DNA from: Actinomycetospora soli
Lineage (GTDB): Bacteria > Actinomycetota > Actinomycetes > Mycobacteriales > Pseudonocardiaceae
DNA: 64,000 nt
Reading direction: 5' to 3'
NCBI RefSeq assembly: GCF_021026295.1
Contig: NZ_JAJNDA010000009.1
Location: 1-64,000 of the forward strand
Every line of letters starts with the position of its first letter. The stretch's first letter is position 1. Positions 58,498 to 64,000 of the stretch are shown one piece after another. The notes under the pieces are model-generated. The model was not told the DNA's origin and ran no database searches. It was given only the letters and a program-made list of their open reading frames with translations. A program made the position numbers and the translations under genes.

Positions 58498-58518
58498 ATT
58501 GAGATGTCGAGCATCTGA
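58498..58518. promoter_or_regulatory. Candidate LysR box upstream of the salicylate/catechol operon
   Basis: AGATG-TCGAG-CATCT (58502-58516), with outer T and A in register, forms a dyad of the T-N11-A type bound by LysR regulators, 84-104 bases before the esterase start. The LysR protein encoded between catA and catB is the likely binder. Confidence 0.5.
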
Positions 58519-58530
58519 GTAGGGGAACGG

Positions 58531-58582
58531 TTGACCCGTCGTCGGGAATCCCCCTAGCTTCACCTGAACTCTTCGGTTCAGG
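58531..58582 (+). promoter_or_regulatory. Promoter and dyad operator of the MetE-C-like gene
   Basis: TTGACC (58531-58536) and TAGCTT (58555-58560) with an 18-base spacer make a good housekeeping promoter. Over the expected start point lies CCTGAAC-N6-GTTCAGG (58563-58569 and 58576-58582), a perfect 7-base dyad of the kind bound by TetR-family repressors. A TetR gene follows the controlled gene. Confidence 0.65.
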
Positions 58583-58595
58583 AAAAGGGGACGCC

Positions 58596-59714
58596 GTGGT
58601 CCGCATCCGCACGACGCACGTCGGCAGCCTGCCGCGCCCGAGGGCCCTGCTCGACCTGCTGGCCGACCCGCAGGCCGATCCGGCCGCCCGGGAGGCGGCG
58701 ACGCGCGACGCCGTGGCCGGGATCGTCGCGGAGCAGCGGGCGCACGGGATCGACGTGGTGACCGACGGCGAGATGGGCAAGCTCGGCTTCTTCAGCTACG
58801 TCACCGAGCGGCTCGGCGGGCTGGAGCGCCGGCCCGGCGCGGAGACCGTCTACAGCTTCGCCGCGGAGCAGGAGGCCTTCCCGGAGTACTACGAGCGGTA
58901 CTTCGCCCAGGCGATGATGGGCGGCACCGTCGGGACGATCGAGCCCGTGGTGTGCACCGGGCCGCTGGTCTACCGGGGCGAGGCGGCGCTGCGGCGCGAC
59001 CTCGAGAACCTCGCCGCCGTCGTGGACCCGGCCGAGGCGTTCGTCCCGTCGATCGCGCCGAGCGGGGTCGGCGTCAACGAGTACTACGACAGCGAGGAGG
59101 CGTACTACTTCGCCGTCGCGGACGCCCTGCACACCGAGTACCGGGCGATCGTCGACGCGGGGTTCACGCTGCAGGTCGACGACCCGTTCCTCACCGAGAT
59201 CTTCAGCTTCCACGGCTACGACTCCGCCGAGCGCGACCGCCGCGGCCGGATGTACGTGGAGGCGGTCAACCACGCCCTGCGTGGCATCCCGGCCGAGCGC
59301 GTCCGGTTCCACACCTGCTACTCGATCAACGAGGGACCGCGGGTGTTCGACGTGCCGCTGGCCGACGTGATCGACCTCGTGCTCGCGGTGGACGCCCGGT
59401 ACGTGTCGTTCGAGGCCGCGAACCCGCGCCACGAGCACGAGTACCACCTGTGGGAGTCCGTGGCGCTGCCCGCGGACAAGGTGCTCGTGCCCGGCGTCAT
59501 CACGCACGCCTCCAACATCGTCGAGCACCCCGAGCTGATCGCCGAGCGCCTCGGGCGCTTCGCCCGGCTCGTCGGCCCGGAGCGGGTGATGGCGGGCGCG
59601 GACTGCGGGTTCTCCTCCCAGGCGACCTACGTCCCGGAGGTCGACCCGCGCGTGATGTGGGCGAAGTTCGACGCGATGGCCGAGGGGGCGCGGCTGGTCA
59701 GCGCCCGGCTCTGA
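58596..59714 (+). CDS. MetE C-terminal-domain-like methyltransferase
   Basis: 372 aa from GTG 58596. Cobalamin-independent methionine synthase C-domain fold: HVGSLPRPRALLDLL at the start, VTDGEMGKLGFFSY near 51, zinc ligands His and Cys in FHTCYSINEGP near 240, Glu in SFEAANPRHEHE near 272, and the last Cys in MAGADCGFSSQ near 335. It is half the length of MetE and lacks the N-terminal domain, like many catabolic alkyltransferases of this family (the epoxyalkane:CoM transferase group included). The acceptor thiol and the donor are unknown. Confidence 0.8.
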   Translation: MVRIRTTHVGSLPRPRALLDLLADPQADPAAREAATRDAVAGIVAEQRAHGIDVVTDGEMGKLGFFSYVTERLGGLERRPGAETVYSFAAEQEAFPEYYERYFAQAMMGGTVGTIEPVVCTGPLVYRGEAALRRDLENLAAVVDPAEAFVPSIAPSGVGVNEYYDSEEAYYFAVADALHTEYRAIVDAGFTLQVDDPFLTEIFSFHGYDSAERDRRGRMYVEAVNHALRGIPAERVRFHTCYSINEGPRVFDVPLADVIDLVLAVDARYVSFEAANPRHEHEYHLWESVALPADKVLVPGVITHASNIVEHPELIAERLGRFARLVGPERVMAGADCGFSSQATYVPEVDPRVMWAKFDAMAEGARLVSARL

Positions 59715-60294
59715 CGAGGCCGCCGAGGGCGAGGTCGACGACCGTGGCGGTGTCGGTCGCCCGCCCCGCCAGGTGGTCGGCGTAGAGGGTCCCGACGACG
59801 AGGCTGGTCGCGGCCCCGACGTCGAGGTCGGCCCGGAGGTCGCCCCGCTCGACCCCGGCGGCGAGGACCGCGGCGAACAGCGCGCGGCGGGGGAGCAGCG
59901 TGTTCTCCCGCACGATGTCGAGCAGGCCGCCGTCGGCGTCGGTGAGGCAGGTGCCGAGGATTCCCATGGCGTCGACCGCGTCGTACTGCGCGCGCATCGC
60001 GTCCAGCAGGGCGACGAGGTCGGCCCGGACGTCGCCGGTCGGCTCCGGGACGTCCCCGAGCCGCAGGTGCGCGAGGGCCGCCCCGACCAGCGCGTTCTTC
60101 GTCGGCCACCGCGTGTAGACGGTGACCTTCGAGACCCCCGCGAGCGCGGCCACCCGGTCCATCGAGGTCCCCGCGACCCCGTGCTCGGCGAGCAGGCGCA
60201 CCGTGGCGTCGAGCACGGCCGCGTCCTTGCTGCGGTCCTTCGGGCGGCCCCGACGCGGCGACGGGGGCGGGGCCGGAGGCGACACGGGCTCCAT
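59698..60294 (-). CDS. TetR-family regulator
   Basis: 198 aa from ATG 60294. N-terminal helix-turn-helix: DATVRLLAEHGVAGTSMDRV, AALAGVSKVTVYTRWPTKNA; the C-terminal helical domain is of the AcrR/TetR_C type (LVALLDAMRAQYDAVDAMGI). A Pro-rich basic N-terminus (residues 5-24) precedes it. The 3' end overlaps the convergent methyltransferase by 17 bases. The palindrome at that gene's promoter is a plausible site for this protein. Confidence 0.87.
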   Translation of the reverse strand: MEPVSPPAPPPSPRRGRPKDRSKDAAVLDATVRLLAEHGVAGTSMDRVAALAGVSKVTVYTRWPTKNALVGAALAHLRLGDVPEPTGDVRADLVALLDAMRAQYDAVDAMGILGTCLTDADGGLLDIVRENTLLPRRALFAAVLAAGVERGDLRADLDVGAATSLVVGTLYADHLAGRATDTATVVDLALGGLVRAGR

Positions 60295-60384
60295 GGGCCC
60301 CGGAGCGTACGTCCGCGCGCGTGGCCCTCCCCGGCGAGAACGCCTAGCGTGATCTCCCGACGGCACCCGAGACCTGGAGGACGC

Positions 60385-60870
60385 ATGCCGAGCACGGACC
60401 CGACGACGATGCGGTCGGTCCTGGGGCACTTCCCGTCCGGCGTGACGATCGTGACCGGGATCGTCGACGGCGAGCCCGCCGGCTTCACCTGCCAGTCGTT
60501 CTCGTCGCTCTCGCTCGACCCGCCGCTGGTGCTGATCCTGCCGGGGCGCAACTCGTCGTCCTGGCCGCGGATCGAGGCGACCGGGCAGTTCTGCGTCAAC
60601 GTCCTCGCCGAGGACCAGGGCGAGCTGTCGACGCAGTTCGCGAAGTCGGGCACCGACAAGTTCGCGGGCGTCGAGTGGACCCCAGCCGCCGTCTCGGGCT
60701 CGCCGGTGCTCGCCGGCGCCACGGCCTGGATCGACTGCACCCTCGACGCCTCGCACGACGGTGGCGACCACCTCATCGTCGTGGGAGCCGTGCAGGCGCT
60801 CGAGACCGCCGAGCTCCCGCCGCTGGTGTTCCACCGCGGCGCCTACGCGCGGACCCACGCGGCGCTCTGA
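60385..60870 (+). CDS. Flavin reductase family protein
   Basis: 161 aa from ATG 60385 (GGAGG at 60376-60380). Split-barrel FMN-binding fold: LGHFPSGVTIVTGIVDGEPA, then FTCQSFSSLSLDPPLVLIL, GQFCVNVLAEDQ and the C-terminal PPLVFHRGAYA. It supplies reduced flavin to a partner monooxygenase (HpaC/DszD-type) using NAD(P)H. No two-component monooxygenase is adjacent; the LLM enzymes elsewhere in the window are possible but unproven partners. Confidence 0.9.
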   Translation: MPSTDPTTMRSVLGHFPSGVTIVTGIVDGEPAGFTCQSFSSLSLDPPLVLILPGRNSSSWPRIEATGQFCVNVLAEDQGELSTQFAKSGTDKFAGVEWTPAAVSGSPVLAGATAWIDCTLDASHDGGDHLIVVGAVQALETAELPPLVFHRGAYARTHAAL

Positions 60871-60921
60871 GCCCGTTCGGGCCTTGACGGTCCTTCGGGC
60901 GTTCGCTCGGATGGTCCGACC

Positions 60922-61317
60922 ATGACCGTCCGCCTCGACCATCTCGCCCTCGCCGCCCACGACGCCGAGGAGTCGGCGCGCTTCCTCGCCGACGTCCTCG
61001 ACCTGCCCGCCCCGCGCCCCGCGCCGCCCTTCATCGCCGTGGACGTGAACGACACCCTCACGGTCGACTACGCGGTGCCGCCGTTCGAGTTCCCGGGCCA
61101 GCACGTCGCGTTCCACCTCTCCGAGGAGGAGTTCGACGCGGTTCGGGCCCGGCTCGAGGCGCGCGGCATCACCTACTGGCCGGGCCCCGGGTACCGCGAG
61201 CCGAACACGATCAACGAGAACCACGGCGGGCGCGGGCTGTACTTCGACGACCCGGGCGGGCACCACTTCGAGATCCTCACGGCCCGGTACGAGGGCAGCC
61301 CGGGCGCGCGGAGCTAG
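60922..61317 (+). CDS. VOC/glyoxalase-superfamily protein
   Basis: 131 aa from ATG 60922. One vicinal-oxygen-chelate module: [20 protein letters not shown] at the start, [17 protein letters not shown] in the middle and [20 protein letters not shown] at the end, with metal-type His and Glu at the expected positions. The substrate cannot be stated; relatives act as bleomycin-type resistance proteins, glyoxalases and ring-cleaving dioxygenases. Its stop overlaps the convergent DUF gene by 4 bases. Confidence 0.85.
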   Translation: MTVRLDHLALAAHDAEESARFLADVLDLPAPRPAPPFIAVDVNDTLTVDYAVPPFEFPGQHVAFHLSEEEFDAVRARLEARGITYWPGPGYREPNTINENHGGRGLYFDDPGGHHFEILTARYEGSPGARS

Positions 61318-61673
61318 ACCTTCCGGAGCCGGATCGGCCCCTTCGCGGTGGAGGGGTCGACGACGTGGCCCTGCTGCGTGATCTCGATCGTCCCGGCGTC
61401 GACCAGGCGCCGGGCCGCGCGCCGGGCGGGCTCCATCAGGTCGCGCCAGTCGTCGCCGCCGACCTGCTTCGCCGCCTCGGAGGGGCAGATCGTCTTCCCG
61501 GCCGCCCGCCGGTCGAGCAGCTCGACGATGGTCGTCTCGAGCGCCCGGTCGGTGTCGCCCGGCCTGTGCCGACGGCAGGCGTCGGAGCAGTAGCGGACGT
61601 TCTCCCAGTCGCGCGCCCACTTCTTGCGCCACTCGATGCGTCGCCCGCAGGTCGCGCAGGTCTTCTCCTCCAC
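61314..61673 (-). CDS. Zinc-ribbon plus winged-helix protein (DUF2256/DUF3253)
   Basis: 119 aa from GTG 61673; GGAGG lies only 1 base upstream, so a leaderless start is possible. N-terminal zinc ribbon [20 protein letters not shown] then [12 protein letters not shown] (four Cys, DUF2256-like), followed by a winged-helix-like DUF3253 domain ([40 protein letters not shown]). The fusion of these two small domains is common in bacteria. Function unknown; DNA or RNA binding is plausible. Confidence 0.8.
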   Translation of the reverse strand: MEEKTCATCGRRIEWRKKWARDWENVRYCSDACRRHRPGDTDRALETTIVELLDRRAAGKTICPSEAAKQVGGDDWRDLMEPARRAARRLVDAGTIEITQQGHVVDPSTAKGPIRLRKV

Positions 61674-61749
61674 GCCTCCGGTGTACCCGCTGCCACCGGA
61701 GCCCGAGTGGCTCTGCCGCCACGACCCGTCGTCGGGAAGGTTCTCCGGC

Positions 61750-62583
61750 GTGCACCGCTTCACCCAGGTCGACGTGTTCACCGACGAGCTCTTCGCCGGC
61801 AACCCGGTCGCGGTCGTCCACGACGCCGACGACCTCACCGACGCGCAGATGGCGGCCGTCGCGTCGTGGACGAACCTGTCGGAGACGACGTTCCTGCTGC
61901 GCCCGATGCAGCCGGGCGCGGACTACCGGCTGCGCATCTTCACCCCGCGCCGCGAGCTGCCGTTCGCCGGGCACCCGACGCTCGGCTCGGCCCGCGCCTG
62001 GCTGGAGGCGGGAGGTGTTCCCGACGACGGGTCGGGGCCGGTCCAGGAGTGCGGTGCCGGCCTCGTGCGGGTGCGCTCGACGTCGCGGTTGTCGTTCGAG
62101 GCGCCGCCGCTGGTGCGCTCGGGGCCGGTCGACGCGGCGGACCTCGCCGTGCTGACGGCGGGGCTCGGCGTCGACGAGGTGGTCGACGCGGCCTGGGTGG
62201 ACAACGGGCCGGGGTGGGTCGCGCTGCTGCTGCCCGACGCGGCGACCGTGCTCGCCCTCGAACCCGACCTGCGGTCGCTGGCCGAGCACGAGCTGAGCCA
62301 CGCGGTCGGGGTGGTGGGCCCGCACCCGGCCGGGTCGGAGGTCGCGTTCGAGGTGCGGGCGTTCGTGCCCGCGATGGGCGTCGGCGAGGACCCGGTGACG
62401 GGCTCGCTCAACGCGGGCCTGGCGCAGTGGCTGGTCCCGGCCGGGCACGCCCCGTCGTCGTACGTGGCGGCGCAGGGGACGGCGCTCGGGCGACGCGGGC
62501 GGGTTCACGTCGAGGACGCCGGCGAGACGGTGCTGATCGGCGGCGACACGGTGGTGGGGGTGTCGGGGACGCTCGCGGTGTGA
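61750..62583 (+). CDS. PhzF-family isomerase
   Basis: 277 aa from GTG 61750. Diaminopimelate-epimerase-like fold: [20 protein letters not shown], catalytic Glu in [10 protein letters not shown] near 46, [20 protein letters not shown] near 70 and [19 protein letters not shown] near 215. Known PhzF isomerises an intermediate of phenazine synthesis; most other members have unknown roles. No phenazine genes are nearby, so it is best called PhzF-like. Starts 76 bases from the divergent zinc-ribbon gene. Confidence 0.92.
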   Translation: MHRFTQVDVFTDELFAGNPVAVVHDADDLTDAQMAAVASWTNLSETTFLLRPMQPGADYRLRIFTPRRELPFAGHPTLGSARAWLEAGGVPDDGSGPVQECGAGLVRVRSTSRLSFEAPPLVRSGPVDAADLAVLTAGLGVDEVVDAAWVDNGPGWVALLLPDAATVLALEPDLRSLAEHELSHAVGVVGPHPAGSEVAFEVRAFVPAMGVGEDPVTGSLNAGLAQWLVPAGHAPSSYVAAQGTALGRRGRVHVEDAGETVLIGGDTVVGVSGTLAV

Positions 62584-62617
62584 GGCAGCGGCGCCCGGGT
62601 CGCCGACCCGTCCGCGA

Positions 62618-62669
62618 GAGGTGCACCAGGCAGGATCCGGGACCGCTGGACCTGCCCTGTGTGCACCTC
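62618..62669. terminator. Large imperfect hairpin between phzF-like and GNAT genes
   Basis: GAGGTGCAC (62618-62626) pairs with GTGCACCTC (62661-62669), and inside, CAGGCAGG (62627-62634) pairs with CCTGCCCTG (62651-62659) with one bulge. It lies between convergent stops at 62583 and 62680. Confidence 0.65.
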
Positions 62670-62679
62670 GCGCCCGGGC

Positions 62680-63198
62680 TCACCGCTCGAGCGCCAGCAC
62701 CACCACCTCGCGCACGGAGCCGTCCCGGAGCCGCCGGGCCGGGTCGACATGGTCCTCGACGAACCCCGCCCTCCGCGCCACGCCCAGCGACGCCACGTTG
62801 GCCGGCTCGATCGTCAGCTCCAGACGTCGGCAGCCTCGCTCGGCGAACGCCCAGGCGGCCACCGTCGCCAACGCGTCGGCGGTCCACCCGCGCCCCCGCA
62901 CCTCCGGCGTGCACCAGTAACCGACCTCGCCCACGCCCTCCCGGATGTGCAGCAGCGCCATGCTCCCCGCCACCCGCCCCGGCTCGGCCAGGCCCTCGAC
63001 GCAGAACGACGCCCCGCCCTCGGCCTCGACGTCGTCGATGTGGTGGGCCAGGAACCAGTCGGCGTCCTCGCGGCGGTAGGGGGAGGGCACGGTCGTGAAG
63101 CGCTGCACGTCGGCGTCCTGGCACGCCCGGAAGATCGCCTCGGCGTCGTCGTCGCGCCAGGGTCGGAGTCGGGTCAGCGCACCCAGCAGCACGGTCAC
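62680..63198 (-). CDS. GNAT acetyltransferase, RimJ/RimL-like
   Basis: 172 aa from GTG 63198. GNAT fold of the RimJ/L type: LTRLRPWRDDDAEAIFRACQ, then VPSPYRREDADWFLAHHIDD, GEVGYWCTPEVRGRGWTADA with the acetyl-CoA R/G-x-x-G/A loop, and the final LELTIEPANVASLGVARRAG. It acetylates an N-terminal or small-molecule amine. Its start and that of the next, divergent, GNAT gene are only 17 bases apart, so the two promoters must lie within the coding regions or be leaderless. Confidence 0.92.
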   Translation of the reverse strand: MTVLLGALTRLRPWRDDDAEAIFRACQDADVQRFTTVPSPYRREDADWFLAHHIDDVEAEGGASFCVEGLAEPGRVAGSMALLHIREGVGEVGYWCTPEVRGRGWTADALATVAAWAFAERGCRRLELTIEPANVASLGVARRAGFVEDHVDPARRLRDGSVREVVVLALER

Positions 63199-63215
63199 GG
63201 GTCCATCATCACCAC

Positions 63216-63668
63216 GTGCGCATCCGAGATCTGGCGCCCGACGAGCACGACGCGGCGATCGCCCTGTGGCACGCCGCCGGGCTCACCCGACCCTGGAACG
63301 ACCCGCGCTCCGACCTCGACCGCGCCCTCGCCGGGCCCTCCTCCACGGTCCTCGCCGCGGTGTCCGACGACGACGGTCTCCTCGGAACGGTCATGGTCGG
63401 CCACGACGGGCACCGCGGCTGGATGTACTACCTCGCCGCGGCGGTCCGCGGCCGCGGCGTGGGACGGGCGCTCGTCGCCGCGGCGGAGGACCGGTTGGCC
63501 GCTCACGTCCCGAAGGTCCAGCTCATGGTGCGGGCCGACAACGAGGCCGCCGCGGCCTTCTACGGCCGCCTCGGCTACGCGCGCTCCGACGTCACGGTGT
63601 GGCAGCGGGTGATCCCCGACGACCCCGCGCGACCGGGGTCCCCGACGCTCCTAGGCTCTCGGGAGTGA
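63216..63668 (+). CDS. GNAT acetyltransferase, YpeA-like
   Basis: 150 aa from GTG 63216. GNAT: RIRDLAPDEHDAAIALWHAA, GLTRPWNDPRSDLDRAL, LGTVMVGHDGHRGWMYYLAA, the cofactor loop VRGRGVGRALVAAAEDRLAA and VRADNEAAAAFYGRLGYARS. The pattern with WND and GHRGWMYYLAV is that of the YpeA subfamily. Substrate unknown. The next gene begins within its stop codon. Confidence 0.93.
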   Translation: MRIRDLAPDEHDAAIALWHAAGLTRPWNDPRSDLDRALAGPSSTVLAAVSDDDGLLGTVMVGHDGHRGWMYYLAAAVRGRGVGRALVAAAEDRLAAHVPKVQLMVRADNEAAAAFYGRLGYARSDVTVWQRVIPDDPARPGSPTLLGSRE

Positions 63669-64000
63669 AGTTCCCGATCCTGCGCCGCGTCCTGCGCGGC
63701 CTCGTCGGGCTGCCGCGTCCGCTCAAGCGTGCGATCGCCGGACGACGCGTGGAGCTCGACGGCCAGGTCCTCGACCTCGACGTCCAGATGGTCATCAAGC
63801 TCATCTCGCTGGCCGCGAACCCCGGGGAGGACCCACCCCTGTCCGACCAGCGCCGGCTCACCGACGAGGCCGCCACCGGGCTCGCCGAGGTGACCCGCGG
63901 CGTCGTCAGCCGGTCGCTGACGATCCCGGTGCCGGTCGGCCCGTCCCGCGAGGTGCCCGGCACCCTCGACGCGCGGCTCTACGAGCCGGTCGACGTCGCC
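63665..64000 (+). CDS. Alpha/beta hydrolase (HSL-type esterase), 5' part only
   Basis: 112 codons from GTG 63665 to the window edge, overlapping the GNAT stop (GTGA). Only the cap/N-terminal region is visible: FPILRRVLRGLVGLPRPLKR, VELDGQVLDLDVQMVIKL, RRLTDEAATGLAEV, and then PVPVGPSREVPGTLDARLYE, the strand that normally leads into the HGGG motif of hormone-sensitive-lipase-like esterases. The catalytic parts lie outside. It resembles actinobacterial LipU/LipN-type enzymes, but the call is tentative. Confidence 0.65.
   Translation, partial: MKFPILRRVLRGLVGLPRPLKRAIAGRRVELDGQVLDLDVQMVIKLISLAANPGEDPPLSDQRRLTDEAATGLAEVTRGVVSRSLTIPVPVGPSREVPGTLDARLYEPVDVA

Noticed and set aside
61750-62583. Phenazine biosynthesis locus
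   Set aside because: Only a PhzF-like isomerase is present; no other phz genes in the window.
1-64000. tRNA, rRNA, IS element, integrase or prophage
   Set aside because: Read for on both strands; no cloverleaf, rRNA block, transposase motif or phage gene was recognised.

Overview
The window is about 64 kb of very GC-rich DNA with strong third-position G/C, many GTG starts, ATGA/GTGA stop-start overlaps and few long intergenic gaps. F420-type luciferase-family enzymes, mycobacterial-type adenylate cyclases, an iniBAC-like locus, a WhiA-like protein and a DesA3-type desaturase point to an actinobacterium, most likely of the Pseudonocardiales (for example Pseudonocardia or Actinomycetospora; the genus is inference). 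It reads as chromosomal core and catabolic DNA. I see no rRNA, tRNA, insertion sequence, phage gene or CRISPR array.

Left part (1-12.7 kb): an Hsp70-type ATPase (cut by the window edge) diverges from a run of IniB-like acidic/repetitive proteins, a protein of unknown family, and two dynamin-like GTPases matching IniA and IniC. A FemX/GNAT-like acyltransferase follows. Facing them on the minus strand is a large MalT/LuxR-type ATPase regulator resembling IniR, tightly followed by an SDR-fold protein that carries the full signature of halohydrin dehalogenases.

12.7-25 kb: lutABC (L-lactate oxidation); an acyl-CoA dehydrogenase behind an AraC regulator with tandem 10-bp repeats; a MerR regulator with a perfect operator whose divergent targets (NTF2-like and SDR genes) are both broken; an alkyltransferase-like DNA repair protein; an F420/FMN LLM enzyme with an SRPBCC partner; a phosphotriesterase-like lactonase; a diverged WhiA paralogue; a stand-alone Clp-N domain protein.

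25-38 kb: an Lrp regulator divergent from a giant fused indolepyruvate ferredoxin oxidoreductase; carboxylesterase, membrane protein and pyrophosphatase in one overlapping operon; patatin, YceI, small unknowns, a His-rich secreted protein, a SUKH protein, and an M4 protease paired with an emfourin-type inhibitor.

38-51 kb: a MerR regulator with repeated operators in front of a ferredoxin reductase/acyl-CoA desaturase pair, continuing into two tandem class III adenylate cyclases, an RCK-2TM-RCK channel-like protein and a Dabb protein; then an aldo/keto reductase, a glycosyltransferase, a CBS protein, HMG-CoA lyase and a methyltransferase.

51-58.4 kb: a nine-gene minus-strand operon for the catechol branch of the 3-oxoadipate pathway (esterase, salicylate-hydroxylase-like monooxygenase, catA, LysR, catB, catC, pcaD, pcaI, pcaJ). 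It can be read as taking an aryl ester or salicylate through catechol to 3-oxoadipyl-CoA. The remaining 5.6 kb holds a MetE-C-like methyltransferase, a TetR regulator, a flavin reductase, small enzymes and acetyltransferases, and the start of an alpha/beta hydrolase.

A recurrent layout feature: convergent gene pairs either abut or overlap, or are separated by a palindromic or hairpin element that differs in sequence at each site.
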